From: Microbacterium sp. NC79 | Lineage (GTDB): Bacteria > Actinomycetota > Actinomycetes > Actinomycetales > Microbacteriaceae | Length of the DNA stretch: 64,000 bases | Assembly: GCF_019061125.1 (NCBI RefSeq) | Contig: NZ_JAHQYI010000001.1 | Location: forward strand, 1,116,001-1,180,000 | Direction: 5' to 3' | Shown: in pieces, positions 17,309 to 25,900 of the stretch | Layout: every line of letters begins with the position of its first letter | How positions within the stretch are numbered: position 1 is the first letter of the stretch | Translations under genes and position numbers: made by a program | Notes under the pieces: generated by a model | Databases searched by the model: none | What the model was told of the DNA's origin: nothing | The model's input: only the letters and a program-made list of their open reading frames with translations

Positions 17309-17337
17309 GTTCAAATCGATTGATCTCGGGTCTTCGC

Positions 17338-17730
17338 TCATCGCGTTACAGTTTTGGCTGGTCCAATCGTACCCAGGTGCGTGTTCTGGAATGAATCGGA
17401 GTGTTTCAAGCCATAACCAAGCGCTCTGTCGACGCCAATATGGAATGCCCAGCTGCAAGCAAGAATCACAAGCCATGCGATGTGGTTTCCAGATGCCGCA
17501 AGCAATGCGTAGACAGCGCCGAGCGATGCCGGCACCAGGTACGTGTGCCCGAGATTGTAGAGATTCGCGCCCCAGGTGGTGTTCTTGAGGTATCCGATCA
17601 TTGACGCGTCAAACAATAAGAACAATACGAGTGGCCACCACCAAGCGTGACCCTGCGTGATCAGCAACACTAAAGCGAAGATCGCGATGGAGCCTGACTC
17701 AACACGTTGAAATGTAGTGGGTGAGATCAT
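17338..17730 (-). CDS. DUF4260 family membrane protein
   Basis: A 130-residue protein with three or four hydrophobic segments and the family-typical features GYLKNTTWGANLYNLGHTY and the C-terminal HIGVDRALGYGLKH. The family has no known function. Its start overlaps the end of the TetR gene by four bases (ATGA type), so it is very likely under control of that repressor. Confidence 0.8.
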   Translation of the reverse strand: MISPTTFQRVESGSIAIFALVLLITQGHAWWWPLVLFLLFDASMIGYLKNTTWGANLYNLGHTYLVPASLGAVYALLAASGNHIAWLVILACSWAFHIGVDRALGYGLKHSDSFQNTHLGTIGPAKTVTR

Positions 17731-18356
17731 GGTGATTTCCTATCGACTGAGTTTGGTAAGGAAAGTGCATGTCGGTCACCCCGGTACTGCACCGCATCGA
17801 GTGCTGCGTGCACCGACTGCCTGATTAGACGGTCATCTATACCTGGGAGCCCAGGAATGATCGCGCGCATCATGAGGGGCGCTGTGAGTAAATCAGTGAC
17901 CCAATCGACATCGCGCGGGAGCTTGATTTCTCCGCGATTTGTGGCGCGCTGCAGGATGCTTTGGAGCGCTTCTCGGCGAGGTGCCTGGAACTGTTCGATG
18001 AACGGCATTGCGTGGTCTGGTGTCGAGCTAACCTCGGCAAGCCAGCCTGGGAGGCCGCGAGTTATGAGGGGCGCACTGAACAGTAAACGTTGACGTCGCT
18101 GGAACTCAGCGAGGTCTTTCACAAGTGATTCGGTGTCGATGTCGTCGAGGTCATGATCCAGAGCTTGGAGGGCGTGAGGCACGACATCCGCGAGTCGGCG
18201 GAAGCGCCGATAGAACGCGGGCTTGTTCGTTCCTGCGCGCTCGACGACTTGATCAACAGTCACTTGTGAATAGCCGTGCTCAACGACGAGCTCTGACGCT
18301 GCTTGGATGATGCGATCGTCGGTCTCGGTTCTTCGCGGGCGTCCTAGATTCGTCAT
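17727..18356 (-). CDS. TetR family transcriptional regulator
   Basis: A 209-residue regulator with the usual N-terminal helix-turn-helix (about residues 12-58: IIQAASELVVEHGYSQ, VTVDQVVERAGTNKPAFY) and a C-terminal ligand domain like TetR_C_11-type regulators (LPRDVDWVTDLLTAPLMMR). It is followed, with overlap, by the DUF4260 gene. A 19-base inverted repeat directly before the ATG is the probable operator, implying autorepression. The ligand is unknown. Confidence 0.88.
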   Translation of the reverse strand: MTNLGRPRRTETDDRIIQAASELVVEHGYSQVTVDQVVERAGTNKPAFYRRFRRLADVVPHALQALDHDLDDIDTESLVKDLAEFQRRQRLLFSAPLITRGLPGWLAEVSSTPDHAMPFIEQFQAPRREALQSILQRATNRGEIKLPRDVDWVTDLLTAPLMMRAIIPGLPGIDDRLIRQSVHAALDAVQYRGDRHALSLPNSVDRKSP

Positions 18357-18357
18357 A

Positions 18358-18376
18358 ACGTTACTCAGAGTAACGT
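18358..18376. promoter_or_regulatory. Probable TetR operator
   Basis: ACGTTACTC-A-GAGTAACGT is a 9+1+9 inverted repeat one base upstream of the tetR ATG, flanked by an AT-rich GATATA that can serve as the -10 box on the minus strand. The position fits autoregulation of the tetR-DUF4260 pair. Confidence 0.7.
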
Positions 18377-18544
18377 ATATCTTAGGTTCCTGAAATCATG
18401 AGAGATGCTTTCCGCAGCTAGCGGCAGGCAGGAGCGCTCGGCGCATCTGAGGTTCGCGACACCTGAGACAGTTCAGCCAGCAGCGCCCGAACCATGCTCG
18501 CACTAGAGTGCGATGCGTTTGACAAAGTCGGACGAAATCGACAC

Positions 18545-18915
18545 ATGAGCGTAAGTAGGCGATCCGCGGATATCTTCGTGCGGGCGACAAATACAGCGCC
18601 CTTCGTGAACTCATCTAGCTCGGCGACAACCTCGCGTCCGAGCATGGCCTTGTGCGCGGTGTGCTCGGCCTCGCTGAACCGGAGCTGACTGGTGATCGTG
18701 CCTGGGATGCAGCGCTTACGGCTCTTGTGGACCTTCGTCTCGGTGAAGAGGGGCTCCCAGCTCCCGCGTGGGCTGTTGCCCCGAATCGGCGGCTCAGGAC
18801 GCCTCGCACCCTGGATGTGGATCCTGCAGATCCGATTCCAGGACCCGACGATGTACCTGTCGAGTTCCTCGACCGTGGAGTTCTTGTTTGGCGCGACACT
18901 CTGGCAAGTGTCTGA
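18545..18915 (+). pseudogene. Antitoxin-like gene broken by a frameshift and an amber codon
   Basis: Three pieces make one protein: an ATG start MSVSRRSA in frame 2 (18545), then AIRGYLRAGDKYSALRELI in frame 1 (18559-18615), a TAG at 18616, and an open stretch from LGDNLASEHGLVRGVLG to the end FLDRGVLVWRDTLASV at 18915. The C-terminus resembles the small proteins coded before nucleotidyltransferase-type toxins (usual ending like FRRRGIFIDRxDLERA). The next gene is such a nucleotidyltransferase, also cut. An 87-residue product from GTG 18652 is possible but would lack the N-terminus. Family assignment is from memory of such endings. Confidence 0.55.
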
Positions 18916-19001
18916 TGGCTGATGCACTCGATCGTGAGGACATCATCTCCAGGCTTCGCGATCTCGTGGCAAAGGCAACGGTCATCGAGTGCTTTTCATG
19001 A
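18915..19001 (+). pseudogene. N-terminal remnant of a DUF6036-like nucleotidyltransferase
   Basis: The ATG at 18915 overlaps the TGA of the preceding gene. It encodes MADALDREDIISRLRDLVAK, the typical opening helix of small nucleotidyltransferase-fold toxins, then diverges and stops after 28 codons, before the GGxA/DxD catalytic core. The rest is missing from the following 140 bases. Together with the broken partner upstream this looks like a dead toxin-antitoxin or defence pair. Confidence 0.5.
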
Positions 19002-19142
19002 TTTGAATGGCCCGGCTGATTCTTGTTGAGATCTGCCCACTTTTTGCAGGGAAGACGACGTTGCGCATGTGCCTCAGCGGCAGGCAACGCAGGTCCAGTA
19101 CGCTGGGCGGATCAGCCACACGGATTGAAGAGGGAGCTACCA

Positions 19143-19760
19143 GTGCGAATCAAAGCGGTGCAGGATCCTCTCGGCGTTATGGAGAAGAACGACGCACGGT
19201 TTCGCCTGGTGCTCTTTGCCGATGAGACTCTCGCCATGACCGCCTACGACATTGCCGACACATCAATCGAGAACGCGCTGGAAGCGGCTTACGAGATTTC
19301 GCATGGACATCAGGTGATGTGGGGTTTGGCGCTGCTGGATGCTTCAGCTTCTGGTGGTCTCACCTGGATTTCCGGCACGAACTACACGCACAAGCCGACG
19401 ACTACCCGCCAGTGGCAACATCGTCGCACGATGCAAGACCGATACCTGATGGCCAAGAGCGGGTCAGCCGCTCCTGTGCTTCTGCCGACCGGGCTACGTC
19501 TCATCCGTATGTTTGGCGAATGGGCGACGTGCTGGGGTATCTGGGAGAGTTTCACCGACAACTACCCTTGTGACCCTTGCGTCCTCGGTGTTTCCGCCGC
19601 TCTGACCGATGACCTGTTCGCCTGGAATGAGACGTACAACGGCCGGCAAATCGACGATCCCGTATCCCAAAGCTGGAGGACGACGGGGGAATTGCTTTAT
19701 AAACGACTGCAAGCTGAACTCGACGGCGTCGCCGAAGTCCGGCCCGAGTTCTTGTTCTGA
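19143..19760 (+). CDS. Hypothetical protein
   Basis: A 205-residue soluble protein I do not recognise. The frame is open from 19023, but GTG at 19143 follows AGAGGGAG at good spacing and gives a plausible start (MRIKAVQDPLGVMEKND). It is rich in aromatic residues (WGIWESFTDNYPCDPC, LFAWNETYNG), has a Cys pair about residue 152-155, and ends EVRPEFLF. It has no signal peptide or membrane segment. It lies in the accessory patch next to gene remnants, so it may be a cargo gene. Confidence 0.6.
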   Translation: MRIKAVQDPLGVMEKNDARFRLVLFADETLAMTAYDIADTSIENALEAAYEISHGHQVMWGLALLDASASGGLTWISGTNYTHKPTTTRQWQHRRTMQDRYLMAKSGSAAPVLLPTGLRLIRMFGEWATCWGIWESFTDNYPCDPCVLGVSAALTDDLFAWNETYNGRQIDDPVSQSWRTTGELLYKRLQAELDGVAEVRPEFLF

Positions 19761-19963
19761 GGACAGTTCGTCGGCCGCGTTTCGGCGGAGGACGGCCTGC
19801 GCGCGACGAGCACGGATCACTGTTTGACTCGGCCACATGCCGAGCAAGCGACGGCCGCCGAGCCGGTGTGTGATCGTGCGTCCGCTCGGCGCGGCTGGCG
19901 TGCTCTCCTTGTCATTACCGATTTCGGCTCTCGCTATGCTGAAGCGATGGGGAGTGCGCGCGT

Positions 19964-20248
19964 ATGACCAAGAGTGGGGAGAGTTCGCGGGGCGCTCATC
20001 GGGCGTCACGCATCAGTGCCGCAGGCAAACACGGTCTGCGAGTGTTCGGCGGGTTCTTCGCCGCGGCGGTGCTCTTCTTCGTTGTCACCTTCGGGCCGTA
20101 CAAGTCCGTTAGCGGGAGCCGTGAGCTGCCGATGCCCGAGTGGATCATGCTCCTGCCGACATTGATTGCGCTCGGGGCGGGGGTCACTACGGCTCTGATC
20201 GTGATGGTCGTCGACCTCGTGCGTGATCGTCCGTTAACTCGAGAGTAA
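19964..20248 (+). CDS. Small membrane protein, two segments
   Basis: A 94-residue protein with a basic Ser-rich N-terminus, hydrophobic segments at about residues 29-45 and 62-84, and a charged end (DLVRDRPLTRE). The ATG follows GGGGAG, and a TATGCT box lies at 19935-19940. Function unknown. Its end overlaps by 15 bases the end of the minus-strand membrane gene remnant. Confidence 0.6.
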   Translation: MTKSGESSRGAHRASRISAAGKHGLRVFGGFFAAAVLFFVVTFGPYKSVSGSRELPMPEWIMLLPTLIALGAGVTTALIVMVVDLVRDRPLTRE

Positions 20249-20576
20249 AGCTCCAAAGCGGTCCGGCGCTCGCTTGCAGGTGAGGAAACGACGTTTTGAG
20301 CGCACCGGTGGTGCCGCAGTCACGCAGCCTCCAGGTGATCGAGTAGCGCTGTGACGCTGATATATAAGGGATGACGTCTGGTGTGCGCGTCGGATGCTTC
20401 GCGCCCTGAATTTGTTCACGATTGCAGCGGCGATGAGCAGCGTCGGTAGCCCGATCAAGAACGCCAAAAACAGAGTGATCGGAGCGAAATAGAGCAAGCC
20501 GTAGACCTGGAAAGGCAAGCTCATCATGAACGAAATGCCGATGGCAAAGAGAACGAACCAGCCGCTTGCGCGACCT
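20234..20576 (-). pseudogene. Membrane protein gene cut at its 5' end by an IS481 fragment
   Basis: On the minus strand the frame encodes two hydrophobic segments (from WFVLFAIGISFM, and from ITLFLAFLIGLPTLL) followed by a basic tail. Its natural start is missing: going upstream, the frame runs into transposase sequence at about 20577, from which an accidental ATG at 20635 would start. The last 55 residues look out of frame (low complexity Arg/Ser/Pro), so a frameshift may be present too. Function unknown. Confidence 0.45.
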
Positions 20577-21092
20577 GTCCCCGATGGCGGCGGGCATCGG
20601 ATGATGGGTCGCACGATCGGGAACCGGAACAACAAGAAGAAGGGCCGCGGGTACTCGTTCCTCCATCATGCTGTCGATGATCACTCCCGACTGGCCTACT
20701 CCGAGATCCTTGGCGACGAACGCAAAGAGACCGCGTCAGCGTTCTGGGAGAGAGCGAGCGCGTTCTTCGCCGACGCGGGCATCACCGTCCGAGAAGTCCT
20801 AACTGACAATGGCTCCTGCTACCGATCACGCGCGTTCGCGACAGCGCTCGGCCCCGATATCAAGCACCGCTTCACGAGGCCCTACCGGCCCCAGACGAAC
20901 GGGAAAGTCGAACGCTTCAACCGCACCCTCGCCCAGGAATGGGCCTACGCCCGGACTTACGCCAGCGACGAAGCCCGAGCAGTGGCCTATGACACCTGGC
21001 TCCATCACTACAATCACCACAGACCCCATACCGGCATCGACGGCCAAACACCCTCAGACCGCGTTCACAACCTCACTGGGAACTACATCTAG
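20577..21092 (+). mobile_element. IS481 family transposase, 3' fragment
   Basis: About 171 codons match the C-terminal half of IS481 transposases: PDGGGHRMMGRTIGN, HHAVDDHSRLAY, LTDNGSCYRSRAFA with the second catalytic Asp, RPYRPQTNGKVERFNRTL with the catalytic Glu, and the end GQTPSDRVHNLTGNY. The N-terminal helix-turn-helix and the first catalytic Asp are missing, so it cannot transpose by itself. An upstream ATG at 20526 opens the frame but the first 17 residues belong to the antisense of the neighbouring membrane gene. No terminal inverted repeats were found by eye. Confidence 0.85.
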
Positions 21093-21111
21093 CGCCACCC
21101 TAGGATGTCGC

Positions 21112-21153
21112 GGATCGTTGGGGGCAACGCCGTCGCGCCGCTCCCAACGATCC
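21112..21153 (-). terminator. Terminator-like hairpin after the GNAT gene
   Basis: GGATCGTTGGG (21112-21122) and CCCAACGATCC (21143-21153) are exact 11-base inverted arms with a 20-base loop, two bases beyond the GNAT stop codon on the minus strand. It has no long T-run. Confidence 0.5.
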
Positions 21154-21155
21154 AA

Positions 21156-22244
21156 TTACGAAAGAACTTTCTTCCACGCCCCGATGTGGGCGGCGGGATA
21201 AAAGCCGAGCTCTTCATTGATGGACAGCATCGGACGGTTCTCCTCCGCGTTCCACGTGATGATGCGGGGCGATTCGGGCGCCAGCTCGCGAAGGCGCAGA
21301 ATGCCTGCCGACTTCACGAGCGCACCGAGACGGTGGCCACGGTGATCGCTCAGCACGAGAGTGTCGTTCTGGTGTGTGGTGAGCGTGTGATCCAACGGAA
21401 TATTGAGTTCGTTGAACGCGCACAGTTCACCAGTCACGCGGTGGCGAGCAGCCGTCACGAGCTGGGTGCGTTCGCCATCGAGAATGCGTGATTCCATTTT
21501 GCGGAGGCGCGCGTCATCCCACGACTCTTCGTCGAACTCCATATCGGCGCTCGGCGCGTCGGTCACCATCCGTTCTTTCATGAGGCAGTAGCCCGCGACG
21601 AACTCCGCGGGTGTCGGCAGCATCCACTGCACAACCTCGTAATCAGACGCCGCGACGCGTGCTTCACCACCGATGCGGTGAACAGTCGACAGATCTCCCT
21701 GCAGATCGAACAGGCTTTTGCGCTCCACCTGCTCGAGCGAATAGCCATGCCGCATGTAGAACCGTGCGATGTGATCTTTCGGCACATATCCGAAGCCGGT
21801 CGGTGGCTCGATGCGTGGCTCATCGCTTGCGGGATGTTCCGCCCACGACTGCAGAGACGTACGACCCGCGTCGCGGGCGATCTGCTCCACGACTTCGTAT
21901 GCCGCCGATCCGTAGCCCTGTCCCCAAACATCTTGGATCAACTCGATGATCCAGAAGGCAACGTGCGACTCGCCTTCGAGGGGGAGGTCGACGCCAGCGC
22001 GACCGACGACGACCCCGTCCACCTCGATGAGCAAGAAGTGACGCTTCGTATACTCGTCCGCCCAGAAGTTCGGCAGGAGTTCAGACGCGGTCATGGCTTC
22101 GTCGTCGCTGCCGGAGATTTCGCGGTAGATGCGGTTGCGCACGTCCACCATGGCGAGAAAATCGGTGGCATCGTCGTTGTCGACACTGGCGGGGATGATG
22201 TACGGGCGAACGGTGAGCCCGGCAATCTTTGTCTTCGTGTTCAT
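21156..22244 (-). CDS. Tandem GNAT family N-acetyltransferase
   Basis: A 362-residue protein with two GNAT folds. The first has the acetyl-CoA region VWGQGYGSAAYEVVEQIARD (about residue 109); the second has HRGHRLGALVK (about residue 304), near ITWNAEENRPMLSINEELGF, the usual end of a GNAT domain. Such tandem proteins act on small amines, including aminoglycosides, or on peptides; the substrate is unknown here. GAGGAGACAGC precedes the ATG. It is the last gene of a minus-strand group with an 86-residue protein nine bases upstream and a 31-codon ORF before that. Confidence 0.85.
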   Translation of the reverse strand: MNTKTKIAGLTVRPYIIPASVDNDDATDFLAMVDVRNRIYREISGSDDEAMTASELLPNFWADEYTKRHFLLIEVDGVVVGRAGVDLPLEGESHVAFWIIELIQDVWGQGYGSAAYEVVEQIARDAGRTSLQSWAEHPASDEPRIEPPTGFGYVPKDHIARFYMRHGYSLEQVERKSLFDLQGDLSTVHRIGGEARVAASDYEVVQWMLPTPAEFVAGYCLMKERMVTDAPSADMEFDEESWDDARLRKMESRILDGERTQLVTAARHRVTGELCAFNELNIPLDHTLTTHQNDTLVLSDHRGHRLGALVKSAGILRLRELAPESPRIITWNAEENRPMLSINEELGFYPAAHIGAWKKVLS

Positions 22245-22253
22245 GCTGTCTCC

Positions 22254-22514
22254 TCAAACGTGCAGCAGGTGCAGATAGTGGTCGGTGCGTGCGGCAACTT
22301 CACGGCGTTCGCGGTCATCGCGAAGTCGAAGCTGATGCGCACGAGCGGCGTGATCGATGGGAGTCGGGAGGTGCGAGAGCAACCAAATGGCTACCCGCAC
22401 CGATGCCCGGCGGGTGAATGTGAGTTCGCGCAGAGGCGCGGTTGTGGTCGGCAACGCCTGCAGATGGGCAGTTTCGTGCACATCGAGGCGACGCGAAACG
22501 AGAGTCGTAGACAC
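22254..22514 (-). CDS. Small hypothetical protein upstream of the GNAT gene
   Basis: An 86-residue basic protein from a GTG start (MSTTLVSRRLDVHETAHLQA) with AAGGAT before it. It ends in a charged region (LRLRDDRERREVAARTDHYL). It resembles small uncharacterised actinobacterial proteins with a central RVAIWLL-type hydrophobic helix. Its stop is nine bases before the GNAT start, so they are co-translated. Function unknown. Confidence 0.6.
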   Translation of the reverse strand: MSTTLVSRRLDVHETAHLQALPTTTAPLRELTFTRRASVRVAIWLLSHLPTPIDHAARAHQLRLRDDRERREVAARTDHYLHLLHV

Positions 22515-22554
22515 GACGGATCCTTACGGTTGATGGGAGCGAAATGCTCGAAGC

Positions 22555-22625
22555 GGAACCAGAAAGCAGGTTCCAGAGGGGAAGTGACGAGATATCGTCA
22601 GAGCGCACGAAATAGAATCGTGCGC
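22555..22625 (-). promoter_or_regulatory. Two hairpins between the 31-codon ORF and the 86-aa gene
   Basis: On the minus transcript the first hairpin is GCGCACGA/TCGTGCGC (22625-22603, eight pairs, seven-base loop) and the second is GGAACC/GGTTCC (22574-22555, eight-base loop). They follow the short ORF and precede the next ribosome binding site, an arrangement seen in translation-coupled attenuators. No U-run was seen. Confidence 0.4.
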
Positions 22626-22659
22626 AGAGTGGCCGGAGCGGGGGCAGAGCCCTCTCGCG

Positions 22660-22755
22660 TTAGTGAGCCGGACGCGGTGTGATTCCGCGAACGGGGGAGA
22701 CCACTCCTGCAGATACAGGGGCCAATGCGGCGATGCCGGTGGTGTTCATAATCAT
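22660..22755 (-). CDS. 31-residue ORF, possible leader peptide of the GNAT operon
   Basis: ATG at 22755 with a very good ribosome site (AAAGGAGAGACCC) opens 31 codons: MIMNTTGIAALAPVSAGVVS followed by PVRGITPRPAH. A second in-frame ATG is at 22749. The sequence is Ala/Val/Pro-rich with no clear family. Two hairpins follow before the next gene. It may be a short functional protein or a regulatory upstream ORF sensing ribosome stalling. Confidence 0.5.
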   Translation of the reverse strand: MIMNTTGIAALAPVSAGVVSPVRGITPRPAH

Positions 22756-22914
22756 GGGTCTCTCCTTTCATTCGTTGAACCGAGAATCGACACTAGCGTG
22801 ATCTCTCAGGTTGCGCAATACCCCGGGCGTGTCGCGCATGTTTCCGCGGTTTCTACCCGGCCGAACCGTGCTCATCGGATAACGTAAATGAGGCACAATA
22901 ACACGGGAGGACGA

Positions 22915-25900
22915 ATGCACCTGAAGAGCGTCACGCTCAAGGGCTTTAAGTCGTTCGCGCAGCCGACCACTTTTGCCCTCGAACCGGGAGTGACCGCAAT
23001 CGTCGGCCCCAATGGTTCCGGCAAATCCAACGTCGTCGATGCTCTCGCCTGGGTCATGGGTGAGCAGGGCGCGAAAACTCTTCGCGGCGGCAAGATGGAA
23101 GACGTCATCTTCGCCGGAACCTCGACGCGCGGCCCACTTGGTCGTGCCGAGGTGCAACTCACCATCGATAACTCCGATGGCGCGTTGCCGATCGAATACG
23201 CCGAAGTGACGATCAGTCGCACGCTGTTTCGCAACGGTTCGAGCGAGTACGCGATCAACGGTGACACGGTTCGCCTGCTTGATGTGCAAGAACTTCTGAG
23301 TGACTCGGGCCTTGGCCGTGAAATGCACGTGATCGTGGGGCAAGGCCGCCTGGACACTGTTTTGCAGGCCACGCCTGAAGACCGGCGCGGCTTCATTGAA
23401 GAAGCGGCAGGCATTCTGAAGCACCGCAGGCGCAAAGAAAAGACGCTCCGCAAGCTTGAGGCGATGGAAGCGAACCTCACCCGTTTGAGTGACCTCGCAG
23501 GTGAGATTCGGCGTCAGCTCAAACCTCTGGGTAAGCAAGCCGAGATTGCTAGGGAAGCGGCGACGATTGCTGCCATGGTGCGCGACGCGAAAGCGCGACT
23601 TTTCGCCGACGATCTGGTGACACTGCGCACCGCATTGGCCGATCACGCCCGCACCGAACAGGAGCGGTCGGCCGAGCGCATGGTGTTGCAGGATCAGGCC
23701 ACCACAATGCGCACGCGCATGGAACATTTGGAGCGCGCTCAAAACACCGAGGCCGTCGACCGTGCCCGCAGTGTGCTGTTCGCACTCGAACAGGTTCAGG
23801 AACGACTGCGAGGTCTGTACAGCCTCGCCAACCAGCGACTGTCGTTACTCGGAGCGGAAGAAGACTCGGTCGGCACGCCGATCACGGTCACGCAGGCAGA
23901 CGTCGATGAGGCCAAGAGCGAGATCGCGCGCATTTCATCTGGGCTCGGCGAAGCGAAAGATTTGGCGGCCGAAGCAGTCAAGGAGACCATTCGCGCTCGC
24001 GCTGAACTCGACGCTCTCGACGTTGATATTGCCGAGCAGAGCGCCCTGGTCAGCGAACACGATATGCGCATCACCAAACTCCGCGGCAAGGCAGACGCGG
24101 CAGCGTCCGCGCTCGCGGCGGTGCGCGGCGCGGTGCTGCGCCAGCAAAACGCGATGGATGCCGCCGAAGCCCGCCGCGTTGAGGCTGCCGAAGCCGCCGA
24201 ACTCCTCGAAGACGCAGAAGCTCCCGATGGCTCCACCGCCGAGCACACCGCGCGCTACGAAGCCGCCCAGAAAGCAACCGTCGCCGCCGAAGCAGATCTG
24301 GAAGGTCTGCGCGAACGCCTGCACGCCGCTGAGCGTGAGAAGGACTCCCTGGCAGCCAAGGCGTCTGCGCTGGGGTCTGCCCTCGCAGTACGTGGTGGTG
24401 CTGCGGCCCTTGCCTCCCGCGGCGGGCACGGTGTTGTCGGCATTGTGGCAGACAGCATGAAGGTGAAGGCCGGGTACGAAGCGGCGATCGCTGCCGTGCT
24501 CGGTAGCGTTTCCGAAGGCTTGCTCGTGCATTCAACGCCCGATGCGGTGACGGCGGCAGAACAGGCTCGCACGGAATCGCTTGGCGTGGTCGACATCGTG
24601 ATCGCCGATGCGCCGGTGGCTTTGCCCGCGCTGCCGAAGGTGAAAGGAATTACACACGCGCTCGATGTTGTGAAGGCACCTGACGGTGTTCGTGGCCTTC
24701 TCGCCTACGTCGTCATCGCCGAAGACCTCGACGCCGCGCTCGCGGCAGGTGGTGCGTTTGAAGCCAGTGTGACGGGGTTCCCCGTCACGATCGTGACTCG
24801 TGCGGGCGCGGTCTGCACCGAGCAGATGATCCGTGCCGGTAGTGGCGAAACATCGCGCCTCGAGCTTGCCGCCGAGCGAGACGCCGCCGTCGAACGTCTC
24901 TCCGAGGTGACCGTGATCGTCGACGCCCTGCGTGAGGGTCTGGAAGACGCTAAAGATGCCGTTGAGAAGGCGCGCCGCCATGCCAAAGATAGCCTGCGCA
25001 CACTCCGCGAGTTTGATGCAGCGGTTGCAACCCATGCCGAACACGTGAACCGCATCACGATGCGGCACGAGGCCGCAGTCGCTGAGACCGAGCGCCTGCA
25101 GACGGGTCTAGCGCAGGCGCAATCGGCTGTTGCAGAAGCCGAGGGTAAGGCTATCGCTGCCACCAACGAGCTCAACGGCGCGCTGGAAGCTCCACGCCCG
25201 ATTCTTGATGCTTCCGCGCGCGACGGATTGCTCGCGTCTTTGGATGAGGCGCGCGAAACGGAAGTACGCACGCGCCTTGAGGTAGAGACGCTGCGCGAGC
25301 GCGTGCGCGCCGCCGAAAGCCGCGTTTTAAACCTCGAGAATCAGCGCGATCGCGAGCGCGAGGCCGCGGCCGAAGCGGCGCGGCGTGCCGTGATCCGCCG
25401 TGCCCAGCGGGATGCAGCACAGGGCGTTGCGAGCGAGCTGCCAGACGTTCTTGACTCGGTCGACCGTTCCGTTTCCCAGGCGCGTGTAGCCCTGGCCACT
25501 GCCGAAGCGGAACGCGCGGCACAGTCACAAGAGCTTGTCGAGATTCGTACGCAAGAGAAGACGCTTCGCGATCGCCTCAGCGCCCTCACCGAAAGCGTGC
25601 ATGGCATCGAGCTGCAAATGCATGAGAAGCGCCTCCACGTTACGAGCCTGCTGGAGCGGGTGCACAGCGAACTGAGCCTCAGCGAAGAAATTCTCATCGC
25701 CGAGTACGGGCCCGAAACGCTTGCTCCCAGCGACGATGCCGACGCCGAAGAAGGCATCGCGTTTGATCGCCGCCAGCAGCAGCGTCGTCTTCAAGAGGCC
25801 GAACGCAAACTGAACCAGTTGGGCCGAGTAAACCCGCTCGCCCTGGAAGAATTTGCGGCGCTTGAACAGCGCCACAGCTTTCTCAGCGACCAGTTGCACG

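Noticed and set aside
17304..17330. GTTCAAATC, looking like the T-arm of a tRNA
   Set aside because: No paired T-stem, anticodon arm or acceptor stem can be formed around it.
18418..18927. 170-codon minus-strand frame over the antitoxin-like region
   Set aside because: Its composition fits no family and the plus strand holds recognisable, though broken, coding sequence.
19837..20112. 91-codon plus-strand frame overlapping the 94-aa membrane protein
   Set aside because: It is Arg/Ser-rich and out of frame with a better supported gene that has a ribosome site and membrane segments.
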